Notes: generated by a model not told the origin, from the sequence alone. Counted from the first letter of the stretch, positions 1 to 8,482 are shown. The stretch is 64,000 nt of DNA from Dyella_B sp035503745 (GCF_035503745.1 NZ_DATJTC010000044.1:25643-89642); one strand, 5' to 3'. Made by a program: numbers and translations.

Positions 1-1
1 C

Positions 2-130
2 GCCGAGGACCTGTTGAACCGCGCCGACGCCGCCATGAGCACCATCAAGCGCCTGCGCAAGCACAATCTGGTCGCGCAGATGGCAGCGGCCAAGGTCATC
101 GCGCGCTACGAGTGGCCGGTGATCGATTGA
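2..130 (+). CDS. C-terminal end of an unidentified protein (partial)
   Basis: An open frame enters from the left edge and stops at TGA 128-130, giving 42 residues that end in ...YEWPVID. The stretch LLNRADAAM resembles the end of a GGDEF domain (usually ADxAMYxAK), but the following residues (STIKRLRKHN) do not continue that pattern, so I do not assign a family. It is followed 115 bp later by a gene on the same strand. Confidence 0.45.
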   Translation, partial: AEDLLNRADAAMSTIKRLRKHNLVAQMAAAKVIARYEWPVID

Positions 131-245
131 ACAATTGCTTGCGCCTGCCGGCGCATTGCATCCGGCCATGGCCGGGCCGGACTTTGCAAGAAATGTACGT
201 AGCGTCCCTTATAGTCGCCCTTCACCGGTTGCTGGGGCGGACAGG

Positions 246-1619
246 ATGGGCGAACGCTACGATGCGGTAGTCATTGGCGCGGGGCAGGCGGGCCCTTCAT
301 TGGCCGCGCGCCTTGGCGAATCGGGTCGCAAGGTGGCCGTGATCGAGCGCAAGCTCGCGGGCGGCACCTGCGTCAACACCGGCTGCATTCCCACCAAAGC
401 CATGGTGGCGAGCGCCTACGTCGCGCACATGGCCCGGCGCGCATCCGATTACGGCGTAACAGGCGGCGATATCAACGTCGACATGGATCGCGTCTGGCAA
501 CGCACGCGCGGTATTTCCGAGCGTTCGCGCACGGGTGTGGAGAAATGGCTCGAAGGCATGCGCAACGTCACGTTGATCCGCGGGCACGCCACGTTCGAAT
601 CGCCCAGGGCGTTGCGCGTGGGCGACATGCGTATCGAAGCGGAGCAGTTTTTCCTCGACGTCGGCGGCCGCGCCGCCATCCCCGACTTTCCGGGCATCGA
701 CAGCGTGCCATACCTTACCAACGTGGGCATGATGGATCTGCGCGAGATGCCGCGTCATCTGTTGATCGTCGGCGGCAGCTACATCGGCCTGGAATTTGGC
801 CAGATGTTCCGCCGCTTCGGTGCGCAGGTGAGCATTGTCGAGCGCAGCGAGAGGCTGCTGCCGCGCGAGGATCCGGAAGTATCCGCCGCCGTGCTCGACC
901 TGCTGCAGGCCGAGGGTATTGAGGTGCATCTTGCGGCCGAATGCATTGAACTGGGCGGCAGCGCCGGCGATGTGAGCGTAGTGGCGCGTTGCGCGCAACC
1001 GCGCCTGGAGGTGCGCGGCACGCATGTGCTGATGGCGACCGGTCGCCGCCCCAATACCGACATGCTGGGCCTGGACAAGGCCGGCGTTGCCACCGACGAG
1101 CGTGGCTACATCATGGTCGACGACCAATGCCGCACAAATGTTGAAGGCATCTGGGCCATGGGCGATTGCAACGGCAAGGGCGCCTTCACCCATACCTCGT
1201 ATAACGATTACGAGATCGTCGCCGCCAATCTGCTGGACAACGAGCCGCGACGCATCAGCGACCGCATTGAGGCGTACGCACTGTTTACCGATCCACCCCT
1301 GGCACGCGTGGGCCTCACCGAACGCGGCGCGCTACAGAAAGGCCACAAGATCCGTGTCGGCGTGCGCCCGATGGCGCGCGTCGGGCGCGCAGTCGAGCGC
1401 GGTGAAACACGCGGCTTCATGAAAGTGGTGGTCGATGAGGACACTCAACGCCTGCTCGGCGCGACCATCCTTGGCATCAATGGCGACGAGGCCATTCACT
1501 GCCTGCTCGACGTGATGTACGCCAAGGCACCCTACAGCACCGTAACGCACGCGGTGCATATCCATCCGACCGTAGCCGAACTGCTGCCGACCGCCTTGCA
1601 GGATCTGAAAGCGCCTTAG
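246..1619 (+). CDS. FAD-dependent pyridine nucleotide-disulfide oxidoreductase (RclA / mercuric-reductase-like)
   Basis: A 457-residue class I flavin disulfide reductase. The N-terminus has the FAD dinucleotide fold (VVIGAGQAG), then the redox-active pair in GGTCVNTGCIPTK. A second Rossmann motif (IVGGSYIGLEFG) binds NAD(P)H, and a second FAD contact is ATGRRPNTD...GDCNGKG. The C-terminal dimer domain ends HIHPTVAELLP, with the active-site His of the partner subunit. True MerA proteins end in a Cys-Cys pair and carry an N-terminal HMA domain; both are absent here, so a RclA-like stress reductase fits better. The frame is open further upstream (to 135), but those residues are Pro/Ala-rich and outside the fold, so I start at ATG 246. 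Confidence 0.85.
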   Translation: MGERYDAVVIGAGQAGPSLAARLGESGRKVAVIERKLAGGTCVNTGCIPTKAMVASAYVAHMARRASDYGVTGGDINVDMDRVWQRTRGISERSRTGVEKWLEGMRNVTLIRGHATFESPRALRVGDMRIEAEQFFLDVGGRAAIPDFPGIDSVPYLTNVGMMDLREMPRHLLIVGGSYIGLEFGQMFRRFGAQVSIVERSERLLPREDPEVSAAVLDLLQAEGIEVHLAAECIELGGSAGDVSVVARCAQPRLEVRGTHVLMATGRRPNTDMLGLDKAGVATDERGYIMVDDQCRTNVEGIWAMGDCNGKGAFTHTSYNDYEIVAANLLDNEPRRISDRIEAYALFTDPPLARVGLTERGALQKGHKIRVGVRPMARVGRAVERGETRGFMKVVVDEDTQRLLGATILGINGDEAIHCLLDVMYAKAPYSTVTHAVHIHPTVAELLPTALQDLKAP

Positions 1620-2064
1620 CAACGCGCCAGTGGATGGCTCATTGCTCCCATAGCAACGGCGAGGGCAGGGTACGGTCCGGGTGCAGGCGATTGAGGCCGT
1701 ACACCGCGCCTGGCCGTTCATCGGACCCGGCGTGAACGCGGCGCGCGCGACCGCTGACAATAGCCACGAAGAAAGAACTCCGGGAGCCGTTGCCCAATCC
1801 GTAAGGCATCGGCAAGCATCCCGAAGGCTAGCGAACGACATGTACGCGACGCGCTATACCTCGAAGGCACCGCAGCGGTACGATGAGTCCGACGTGTGCA
1901 GGTGACGTATATCCTTCGGCCGCCCCGCGGGATGTAACGATGGACCGATCCAGCTGGCGTAGCCTTTTGGGGGGCTAAACGGCCAGATGCCTTTGACAGC
2001 GGACGCATGTGGCCAGGGCCGGCCGGGCAGGGGATTCACATGGTTATCGCAAGGGGCCAAAGAT
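1620..2064. other. Intergenic region, no gene supported
   Basis: About 445 bp between the oxidoreductase and the DUF2235 gene. Open frames on both strands here are short and Arg-rich, without ribosome binding sites or recognisable motifs. The last 150 bp probably hold the promoter and leader of the DUF2235 operon, but I cannot point to convincing -35/-10 boxes. Confidence 0.5.
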
Positions 2065-3165
2065 ATGAATCGTCCGGCCGAAGATGCCGCCAAGCGGATC
2101 GTTCTCGCTTGCGATGGGACGTGGAACACGCCCGATCAACGTGACAAGGGCGAACGTAAAAGCTTATGGGCCCGTCTTTTGCGACAGGCGTGCCCTGATT
2201 CATCGGAAGAAGCGCCCGAAGGCGACCGCCTTGGCAAACGCAAGCCGACCAATGTCGTCAAATTGATCCGTGCAGTACTGCCGCGCGATGCGACGGGAAA
2301 AGTGCAAGTGTCGTTTTACGACAAAGGCGTCGGTACCCACTGGGGCATCTCCAAGTGGGTCGAGGGCGCGACCGGTTATGGCATTTCCCGCAACATCATC
2401 CAGGCGTATCAGTTCCTGTGCCTCAACTACGAGCCCGGGGACGAGATCTTCATCTTCGGTTTCAGCCGCGGTGCGTTCACCGCGCGCAGCCTGGTCGGCT
2501 TGCTGACGAAAGTGGGCGTATTGCCGAAGGAGCATCTGTTTTTCAGCCCGGAAGCGTATGAGCTTTATCGCAAGCAGGCCGACGCGGCGGCATTTCGGGA
2601 AAAGCACGGTTGCCGGGACATCAGCATCCGCTTTCTGGGTGTCTTCGATACCGTCGGCGCGCTTGGCATTCCCGTCGGCATTCTCAACGTCCTCACCCGC
2701 CATCTGCATCGGTTCCATGATGTCAGCCTGTCGCCGATCGTCGAGCACGCTTTCCATGCATTGGCCCTGGACGAGCGACGCAAGCAGTTTGCGCCCACCT
2801 TGTGGCGCCCAGATCAATCGGTGTCGCGCGAACGCATGGAGCAGGTCTGGTACGCGGGCGTCCATTCCAACATCGGCGGCGGCTATCACCCCGATGGCCT
2901 TGCCAACATTGCGCTTCATTCGATGAAAAATCGCGCCAAGAAGCTGGGGCTCGCGTTTGACGAAGCATTTCTCGCCAAGTACCTGGCCAACCCCGAAGGA
3001 ACCATGCGCGATTCCCGCAGCGGCATTTATCGGCTGACAAGGGCGCTGAAGCGCCAGGTATTCCAGACGCAGTTTGGCAATGAGCGTATCCATCGCACGG
3101 TCCATCAGCGCGAAGAGCGCATGGGCGCCGCGTACAAACCTGACAACCCGGGGGTTGCGTCATGA
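2065..3165 (+). CDS. DUF2235 / Tle1-like alpha/beta hydrolase
   Basis: A 366-residue protein of the DUF2235 (T6SS Tle1-like phospholipase catalytic domain) family. Visible marks are the opening VLACDGTWNTP, the YDKGVGTHWG segment, and the nucleophile elbow GFSRGAFTAR with Ser134, the GxSxG serine of these lipases. Later FDTVGALGIP and the WYAGVHSNIGGGY block supply conserved acid/His regions. ATG 2065 is preceded by AAGGGG at a good distance; an in-frame ATG at 1987 would add 26 unrelated residues. The stop overlaps the next start (ATGA), so it is translationally coupled to the 218-residue neighbour. It may be a secreted effector of the nearby T6SS, but it lies outside the vgrG module and could be housekeeping. 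Confidence 0.8.
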   Translation: MNRPAEDAAKRIVLACDGTWNTPDQRDKGERKSLWARLLRQACPDSSEEAPEGDRLGKRKPTNVVKLIRAVLPRDATGKVQVSFYDKGVGTHWGISKWVEGATGYGISRNIIQAYQFLCLNYEPGDEIFIFGFSRGAFTARSLVGLLTKVGVLPKEHLFFSPEAYELYRKQADAAAFREKHGCRDISIRFLGVFDTVGALGIPVGILNVLTRHLHRFHDVSLSPIVEHAFHALALDERRKQFAPTLWRPDQSVSRERMEQVWYAGVHSNIGGGYHPDGLANIALHSMKNRAKKLGLAFDEAFLAKYLANPEGTMRDSRSGIYRLTRALKRQVFQTQFGNERIHRTVHQREERMGAAYKPDNPGVAS

Positions 3166-3818
3166 ACACGAACCTCGCTGATGAGACCTCCGGCTACGCA
3201 CGCGTGCGCGGCCTGTATTACGCGTTCGTCGAATCGACCGACGCGCTGGACGGCAAAAGGCTGGACGATCGCGCCGGGCTTCCGGAATATTGGCCCGGCA
3301 TTTTGACGAGGCGCCGCGAAGCGTCCTTGTATGAGCCCACGCATCGCGTCTGGCTCGATTGCGTGCGCCGCGATTATTTTCTTGATCTGGACTGGCGCAC
3401 GGAACCCTGCGAACGGAACAACATCGAGCATGCAAACAAGCGACGCAGACAACTGCTTGGCATGGACCCCCATCAATTGGCAACGGTATTGCTGCTCACG
3501 CACCGTGAGGACGAAGACGGAGCCATGGAGCCGTTGCAAGAGGGATCCTGGCATCGTATCGAATTGGGCTCATTCCACGGATTGCCCGTGGTCGTGGCAC
3601 CGGATTTTGATTTGATCGCGGCGCAGGAGCATTACCTGCGATGGTACGGCGAGGTTACCCAGCTGGAGCGCGATTGGCTTGCGAACGTATTCAATGTGGA
3701 TTTCGTGCCCGATGCGCAATGGGGCGACCGGGGAGGACCGACGCCGCCGCCTTACCCCCAGGCACCGTCGAAAGACGCCGGGTTCACGTACCCCATCCAT
3801 CAGCCGCTCAGGAGTTGA
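3162..3818 (+). CDS. Hypothetical protein coupled to the DUF2235 hydrolase
   Basis: A 218-residue soluble protein that I do not recognise. It is rich in charged and aromatic residues, has no signal peptide or membrane segment, and ends in a Pro-rich tail (TPPPYPQAP). Its ATG overlaps the stop of the DUF2235 gene by four bases and its stop lies 3 bp before the next start, so the three genes form one tight operon. Genes placed immediately after Tle-type phospholipases often encode their immunity protein or adaptor. That is inference from position only, and the lack of a signal peptide argues against a periplasmic immunity protein. Confidence 0.7.
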   Translation: MNTNLADETSGYARVRGLYYAFVESTDALDGKRLDDRAGLPEYWPGILTRRREASLYEPTHRVWLDCVRRDYFLDLDWRTEPCERNNIEHANKRRRQLLGMDPHQLATVLLLTHREDEDGAMEPLQEGSWHRIELGSFHGLPVVVAPDFDLIAAQEHYLRWYGEVTQLERDWLANVFNVDFVPDAQWGDRGGPTPPPYPQAPSKDAGFTYPIHQPLRS

Positions 3819-3821
3819 CAC

Positions 3822-4727
3822 ATGGCCACGAATACCGCGCCACCTTCCGATGTGGCAACCATCATTCCCACGACGGCAAACACCGCCACACTGAAACTGA
3901 TCGACGCGAGCGTCACGGGTATCAACGGCGTGCGCGTGTTCGACGTCGGGCAGGGCGACTGCGTCGGCCTGCGCGATCAAAACGACGACGTTTTCTGTTA
4001 CGTCGATTATGGCGGCAATGAATACCATCCGGACAACGGCACTCCCAGTCGCACGGCGACGCGGCTTCCCGTAAAACCGGGCGCAAGCTATCTGCCCATC
4101 ATCCTCACGCATTGGGACAAGGATCATTATTGGTCGGCCAACAAGAAAAACCCTTCCGCGCAGCAATGCGAATGGCTGGTGCCGCGCCAGTGGGTTTCGC
4201 CGCAGGCGGCCCGCTTCGCGGCCAAGCTCCCCAACGCCAAATGCTGGCCGGAGTCGATCGGTGATCAGGCCAAGTCGTTCGCCGTCGGGGCCGATTTCGC
4301 CATCGACATTCGCAAGTGCGCAGCCTTTCCGGCACATACGAACCGGGAAGATCGAAATCATTCCGGCCTGGCGATCGTCTTGATCCGCCATCCATCGAGC
4401 GATGCAACCCACATGCTTTTACCCGGCGACTGCGCCTTCGACCGCATTCCCAACCTACCTGCGAATCTTTCGTTGTGTGCCATCACCGCCTACCACCATG
4501 GCGCATCCACGGACTGGCGCACCGCCACCGAGACCACGCTGACGAACGCCGTGGCTTCGACCCACATGGTGTATTCGTATGGAACGCATCCGCCGGGAAC
4601 GACAAACCACTACGGGCACCCCAACCGTGCGAACTACCAGATACCAAAGCACAACTGGGACACCCAGGCGACAACCACCGACGAGGTCAGATCAGCTGGA
4701 AATCAGTCCACGGATGTGAATTGGTGA
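3822..4727 (+). CDS. Metallo-beta-lactamase-fold protein, ComEC/Rec2-type
   Basis: A 301-residue protein with MBL-fold metal-binding motifs in order: VFDVGQGDCV (first strand pair typical of ComEC-like MBL domains), LTHWDKDHYW (the HxxxDH metal motif), NHSGLAIVL, LLPGDCAFDRIP (metal-bridging Asp) and AYHHGAS (late His). There is no signal peptide and there are no ComEC membrane segments, so it is a stand-alone soluble MBL domain, likely a nuclease or phosphodiesterase-like hydrolase. It is third in the operon with the DUF2235 hydrolase and the unknown protein, 3 bp after the latter. The MFS fragment begins 34 bp downstream. Substrate unknown. Confidence 0.75.
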   Translation: MATNTAPPSDVATIIPTTANTATLKLIDASVTGINGVRVFDVGQGDCVGLRDQNDDVFCYVDYGGNEYHPDNGTPSRTATRLPVKPGASYLPIILTHWDKDHYWSANKKNPSAQQCEWLVPRQWVSPQAARFAAKLPNAKCWPESIGDQAKSFAVGADFAIDIRKCAAFPAHTNREDRNHSGLAIVLIRHPSSDATHMLLPGDCAFDRIPNLPANLSLCAITAYHHGASTDWRTATETTLTNAVASTHMVYSYGTHPPGTTNHYGHPNRANYQIPKHNWDTQATTTDEVRSAGNQSTDVNW

Positions 4728-4761
4728 CCGATGGGCGCATCGGCGTATCCTTGCCCACGCC

Positions 4762-4929
4762 ATGAGCCAGATCGGAAAACCTCCCTGCGAAGACGGCGTC
4801 ATTCTGTACGGGGCCATCGCCGCGCCTTGTGCGCGGTCGTCTCGGCGCTGGACGTTGTTGGCGGCCATTCTTGGCTCCAGCCTCGCTTTCATCGACGGCA
4901 CCGTGGTCAATGTCGCGCTGCCTGCGATG
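4762..4929 (+). pseudogene. 5' fragment of a DHA2 (EmrB/QacA-type) MFS transporter gene
   Basis: ATG 4762 opens a frame of about 56 residues containing RRWTLLAAILGSSLAFIDGT and then VVNVALPAM, the first transmembrane helix and following motif of 14-TM DHA2 drug/proton antiporters. After about 4929 this similarity stops and the DNA reads, in another frame, as the middle of a tyrosine recombinase (FASGGRRRSEV). The missing end of such a transporter appears 7.6 kb downstream in the same orientation (about 12488-12745), so the two look like the ends of one interrupted gene with its middle deleted. Confidence 0.7.
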
Positions 4930-4931
4930 CC

Positions 4932-5419
4932 TTTGCTAGCGGCGGCCGGCGACGCAGCGAGGTGGCCGCCGCGGATCTGCGCGACCTGCGGCGACTGGAG
5001 GAGCGCGTGTACGTTTACCACCTGTCGCACAGCAAAACGCAGCAGGCGGGCTCCAGCACCCAGTCGACGCCAGACAAGCCGATCGCGGGTGCGGCAGCCG
5101 ATGCGCTGACCGCTTGGCTCGTCGCATCCGGACTGACCGAGGGGCCGATTTTTCGCCGCTTATGGAAGACACGCATCGGTGAAGGTCTCCCCCTGTGGCG
5201 GTCGGTGCGATCGTGCAACGGCGTGCGGCAAAAGCGAAGCTGGAGGGTGACTTCGCTGGGCAAAGCTTGCGTTCAGGCTTCATCACCGAAGGCGGTCGCC
5301 GCAGTGTGGCGCTGATGACGATGACCGAGCCCCACGTCGTAGCCGGCGTGATCGGCTATTTCCATGCCGGCGGGGTCACCGACAATCCCGCTGCGCGGTT
5401 ACGGGACGACGGCGCCTGA
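4932..5419 (+). pseudogene. Tyrosine recombinase (phage-type integrase) C-terminal fragment, frameshifted
   Basis: The frame from 4932 reads FASGGRRRSEVAAADLRDLR, then HLSHSKTQQAG, and on to IFRRLWKTRIGEGL, the start of the catalytic domain of XerC/D-like integrases with its first conserved Arg. At the five-C run 5189-5193 the reading shifts by one base and continues as AVGAIVQRR, GQSLRSGFITEGG and VIGYFHAGG...NPAARLRDDGA. These match the H-x-x-R box and the tail of the same family, though the residue before the SLRSGF core is Gln rather than the usual His. The N-terminal half is missing. It is a dead remnant, probably of the element that brought the T6SS genes. Confidence 0.7.
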
Positions 5420-5471
5420 TGATGAATTCTATCGATGTCAAGAATGCTCTTGCTGGGTGACAAAAGGGCAT

Positions 5472-5509
5472 CGGGCAATGGGTTGCCCGATCGGGCAACC
5501 CATTGCCCG
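5472..5509. repeat. 38-bp perfect palindrome
   Basis: Each 19-base arm reads CGGGCAATGGGTTGCCCGA and the two meet at 5490/5491, giving a perfect inverted repeat. Each arm itself contains the shorter inverted pair CGGGCAA...TTGCCCG, so cruciform and several hairpin forms are possible. It lies between the integrase remnant and hcp. It could act as a terminator for leftward or rightward read-through, but no T-run follows. Confidence 0.75.
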
Positions 5510-5545
5510 GTCCGATTTCAATAAAATCAGCATCTTGAAAACAAA

Positions 5546-5563
5546 CGGGCAATCCATTGCCCG
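5546..5563. repeat. Second copy of the GGGCAAT/ATTGCCC hairpin
   Basis: CGGGCAAT-CC-ATTGCCCG is an 8-bp stem with a two-base loop, followed by ATTTCCCCC. The stem sequence is shared with the 38-bp palindrome 36 bp upstream, so the two look like related copies of one small repeat family. Confidence 0.65.
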
Positions 5564-5681
5564 ATTTCCCCCGAAAAATGCGGCGTTTCTTGTAGCAAGT
5601 GCGCATGTCACTGCGACAACATGTCGCCCCATCCTGTTTTAATCCTTTTATATTCAATATCTTGGATGATGTTGTGCCGCG

Positions 5682-5697
5682 TTGGCACGGCAGTTGC
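5682..5697 (+). promoter_or_regulatory. Sigma-54 (-24/-12) promoter upstream of hcp
   Basis: TTGGCACGGCAGTTGC matches the sigma-54 consensus YTGGCACG-N4-TTGC at every defined position, with GG at -24 and GC at -12 in the right spacing. It sits 78 bp upstream of the hcp ATG and on the coding strand. Sigma-54 control of hcp/vgrG genes is known in several gammaproteobacteria; no sigma-54 activator gene is visible in this window. Confidence 0.7.
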
Positions 5698-5774
5698 CCA
5701 TAGCCCCATGGTCATCCCCCCACGGATGGCACGGCCGGCCATCCGGTCCGCCGCGACAACAAAGGACCTCTGTT

Positions 5775-6257
5775 ATGCCAACGCCCGCCTATATCAGCAT
5801 CACCGGTAAGACCCAGGGCAATATCACCGAGGGGGCCTTCACCGCCGACTCCGTCGGCAACGTCTACGTGGAAGGTCACGAAGACCAGATCCTGGTGCAG
5901 GAAATCGAGCACCGCGTCACCACACCGACCGATCCGCAGAGCGGCCAGCCGTCGGGCCAGCGCGTGCACAAGCCGCCGATGTATCAGTCGCTCGCCTCCA
6001 GTGAAATGCTGCCGAAGGTGGAAGTGCAGTGGTTCCGCACCTCGGTCGATGGCAAGCAGGAGCACTTCTTCACCACCCAGCTCGAAGACGCCACCATCGT
6101 CGACATCACCACCGTATTGCCGCACGCGCAAGATGCGTCGAAGTCGGACTACACCCAGCCGATCAAGGTGGCGCTGGCCTACCGCAAGATCTCTTGGACG
6201 CACGCCATCGCTGGCACCGAGGCATCGGACGACTGGCGCAAGCCGATGGAAGCCTAA
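5775..6257 (+). CDS. hcp: Type VI secretion tube protein Hcp (TssD)
   Basis: A 160-residue Hcp. It opens MPTPAYISITGKTQGNITEG and continues with GHEDQILVQEIEHRV, VQWFRTSVDGKQEHFFTTQLEDA and a C-terminal KVALAYRKISWTH, all typical of Hcp1-type proteins. Hexameric Hcp rings stack into the secreted inner tube and can chaperone small effectors. ATG 5775 is preceded by AAAGGA at a suitable distance; an upstream in-frame ATG at 5682 falls inside the sigma-54 element and is rejected. It heads a same-strand series with vgrG about 100 bp downstream. No structural T6SS genes (sheath, baseplate, TssM) are present, so this is an auxiliary hcp/vgrG island. Confidence 0.95.
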   Translation: MPTPAYISITGKTQGNITEGAFTADSVGNVYVEGHEDQILVQEIEHRVTTPTDPQSGQPSGQRVHKPPMYQSLASSEMLPKVEVQWFRTSVDGKQEHFFTTQLEDATIVDITTVLPHAQDASKSDYTQPIKVALAYRKISWTHAIAGTEASDDWRKPMEA

Positions 6258-6355
6258 GCACGTGAAGGGACAGCGCGATCCGTCTGGCCACCGGCCGCGC
6301 TGTCGTTGGATTTCAGGACCATCGAATGCCGTATCACGGCTCGCCAGGAGGCTCC

Positions 6356-8482
6356 ATGCCGCGTCAATCCGATCTGCGTTTCACCTTCGCCGCCACGTCC
6401 GGCGGCAGGACCAAGCTCCCTGCCTTTGATGTCGTGAGTTTTGAGTTGTGCGAGGCCCTGTCCGAACCGTTCGCGCTGACATTGGAATTATCCAGCACCG
6501 ATTCCGCCATCGATTTCGGTGCGGTCCTCGACCAGCCCTACCTGTTCACCCTGTGGCTCGGCGAACAGGTCGTGCGTTATGTCCACGGTCTGGTATCGCG
6601 TTTTGAACAGGGGACCACCGGCCATCGTCGCACCCGCTACTGCGCCGTGATGGAGCCGCAGCTTGCGCGTGCCGGCCTACGCAGCGACTGGCGCATCTTC
6701 CAGCAACAGACCGTGCCGCAGATTCTGCAAACGGTGCTCAAGCGCTCCGGCATCACCGACACCGAGCAGCGCCTCTTCAAAGATCACCTGCCGCGCGAAT
6801 ATTGCGTGCAGCCAGGTGAGACCGATCTGGACTTCCTGGCGCGCCTCAGCGCCGAGGAAGGTCTGTACTTCGCATTCACCCATAGCGAGCATGGCCATCG
6901 CCTGATTCAGGGCGACATGCTGTATACGCACGGCGTCATCCCGGGCGGTCCGGTGACCTGCAACGCCACGCCCGGTGGCGATCAGGACGAACCGTGCCTG
7001 TGGTCCTTCCGTTACTCCGAGCAGGTGCGGACCGCCGCGCAAACCCAGAAGGACTACACCTTCAAACACCCCAGGTACGGTCAAAGCCATACCAGCAGTG
7101 GCGTCAACCTCGATCATCAAGGCCGCGACTACGAGCGCTACGACTACCCCGGCCGCTACAAACAGGACGAAGCCGGTAAGCCCTTCACGCAGACGCGTCT
7201 GTTGGCCCTGCGTCGTGATGCGCAACTCGCTCTCGTCGAAGGCGACGACGCACGCCTGCAACCCGGCCTGGCGTTTGACCTGCAAGGCCACCCGCGCGAG
7301 GACTGGAACAGCGGTTGGCGCACCGTGCGCATGGTGCACACCGGCACCCAGACCACCAGCCAGGAAGAGGATGCTGCCGACGCCACGGTCGGCACCCACT
7401 ACCACTACGAAGCGCAGATCATTCCCGATCGCGTCGAGTGGAAGGCCCCGCTGCACCCGAAGCCGCGCATCGACGGCCCCCAAATGGCCACCGTCGTCGG
7501 TCCCAAGAACGAAGAAATTTTCACGGACGAATTCGGCCGCGTGAAAGTACAGTTCCCGTGGGATCGCGAAGGCAACAACGACGAGCACAGCAGCTGCTGG
7601 ATACGCGTCAGCCAGAACTGGGCCGGTGCCGCCTGGGGCCATATGGCCATCCCGCGGATCGGCCAGGAAGTGATCGTCAGCTACGTGGACGGCGACTGCG
7701 ATCAGCCGATCATTACCGGCCGTACCTACCCCGCAACGAATCCGCCGCCCTACGTCCTGCCACGCCACAAAACGCGCATGACCATCAAAAGCCAGACCCA
7801 CAAGGGCAAGGGCTACAACGAACTGCGCTTCGAGGACGAAAAAGATCAGGAAGAAATCTTCGTCCACGCGCAGAAGGACCAGAACATCGTCGTCAACCAC
7901 GACGAAACGACGCAGATCGGCCACGACCGCAAAGAAAACGTCGAGCACGACGAAACGATCACCATCGGCCACGACCGCACCGAGAGCGTGGGCAACGATG
8001 AGCAGGTGACCATTGGCAAAGACCGTCGCCACCAGATCGGGCAGGACGCGTTCCTCAGCATCGAGCGCAACCACGCGCTAAGCATTGGCAAGGATCGCGT
8101 CGAAACGGTAGGCAATCACCGCAAGGACCAGACCACGGCCAACCACCTCATCGAGGTGGGCGGCCATGTCGAACACACCGTGCAAGGCCACCACAAGCTA
8201 AGCGCGGGAAAAAGCATCGAGCGGCAGACGCAGCGGTATCAATTGCAAGCGGGCGAAGTCGCCGTCATCCGAGGGCCCGGCGGCACCATCAGGATCGACG
8301 ATGGTGGCATCACGCTCGAAGGTGTGGCCATCCATTTTAAAGGCCCGGTCCAGATGCAGGGCGAGGGTACGGGCAACCTGTTCGGCATACGCGGCACCCC
8401 AAATGTCGGGGCCGATAGTGATTTCTGCCTGGAGTGTTTCCTCCATGCCGCCGCCATGGGTGGCGGGTTGGTGCCCGCATGA
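6356..8482 (+). CDS. vgrG: Type VI secretion spike protein VgrG (TssI)
   Basis: A 708-residue VgrG. Residues about 1-400 match the gp27-like hub (FTFAATSGGRTKLPAFDVVSF, GLVSRFEQG, REYCVQPGETDLDFLARLSAEEGL). Then comes the gp5 OB-fold (TDEFGRVKVQFPWDREG, RVSQNWAGAAWGHMAIPRIGQEV), then repeated blocks such as NHDETTQIGHDRKENV and NDEQVTIGKDRRHQIG that form the triple-stranded beta-helix needle. The C-terminus is short (...FLHAAAMGGGLVPA) with no catalytic extension, so effectors must be carried by PAAR or adaptor proteins. ATG 6356 has AGGAGG seven bases upstream, better than the in-frame ATG 6326. The stop overlaps the DUF4123 gene start. Confidence 0.95.
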   Translation: MPRQSDLRFTFAATSGGRTKLPAFDVVSFELCEALSEPFALTLELSSTDSAIDFGAVLDQPYLFTLWLGEQVVRYVHGLVSRFEQGTTGHRRTRYCAVMEPQLARAGLRSDWRIFQQQTVPQILQTVLKRSGITDTEQRLFKDHLPREYCVQPGETDLDFLARLSAEEGLYFAFTHSEHGHRLIQGDMLYTHGVIPGGPVTCNATPGGDQDEPCLWSFRYSEQVRTAAQTQKDYTFKHPRYGQSHTSSGVNLDHQGRDYERYDYPGRYKQDEAGKPFTQTRLLALRRDAQLALVEGDDARLQPGLAFDLQGHPREDWNSGWRTVRMVHTGTQTTSQEEDAADATVGTHYHYEAQIIPDRVEWKAPLHPKPRIDGPQMATVVGPKNEEIFTDEFGRVKVQFPWDREGNNDEHSSCWIRVSQNWAGAAWGHMAIPRIGQEVIVSYVDGDCDQPIITGRTYPATNPPPYVLPRHKTRMTIKSQTHKGKGYNELRFEDEKDQEEIFVHAQKDQNIVVNHDETTQIGHDRKENVEHDETITIGHDRTESVGNDEQVTIGKDRRHQIGQDAFLSIERNHALSIGKDRVETVGNHRKDQTTANHLIEVGGHVEHTVQGHHKLSAGKSIERQTQRYQLQAGEVAVIRGPGGTIRIDDGGITLEGVAIHFKGPVQMQGEGTGNLFGIRGTPNVGADSDFCLECFLHAAAMGGGLVPA

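Noticed and set aside
162..175. Palindrome CCGGCCATGGCCGG upstream of the flavoenzyme
   Set aside because: A 14-bp GC palindrome is expected by chance in such DNA and it has no promoter nearby.
297..1193. Long antisense frames opposite the flavoenzyme and other GC-rich genes (for example 6677-8074, 55443-56612)
   Set aside because: They are mirror frames produced by high GC at third positions; none has a ribosome binding site or domain.
246..1619. Calling the flavoenzyme mercuric reductase MerA
   Set aside because: There is no C-terminal Cys-Cys pair, no N-terminal HMA domain and no mer genes around; the CVNTGC site is common to the whole family.
1681..1905. Small frames between the flavoenzyme and the DUF2235 gene
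   Set aside because: Overlapping frames on both strands are equally long, with no start signals.
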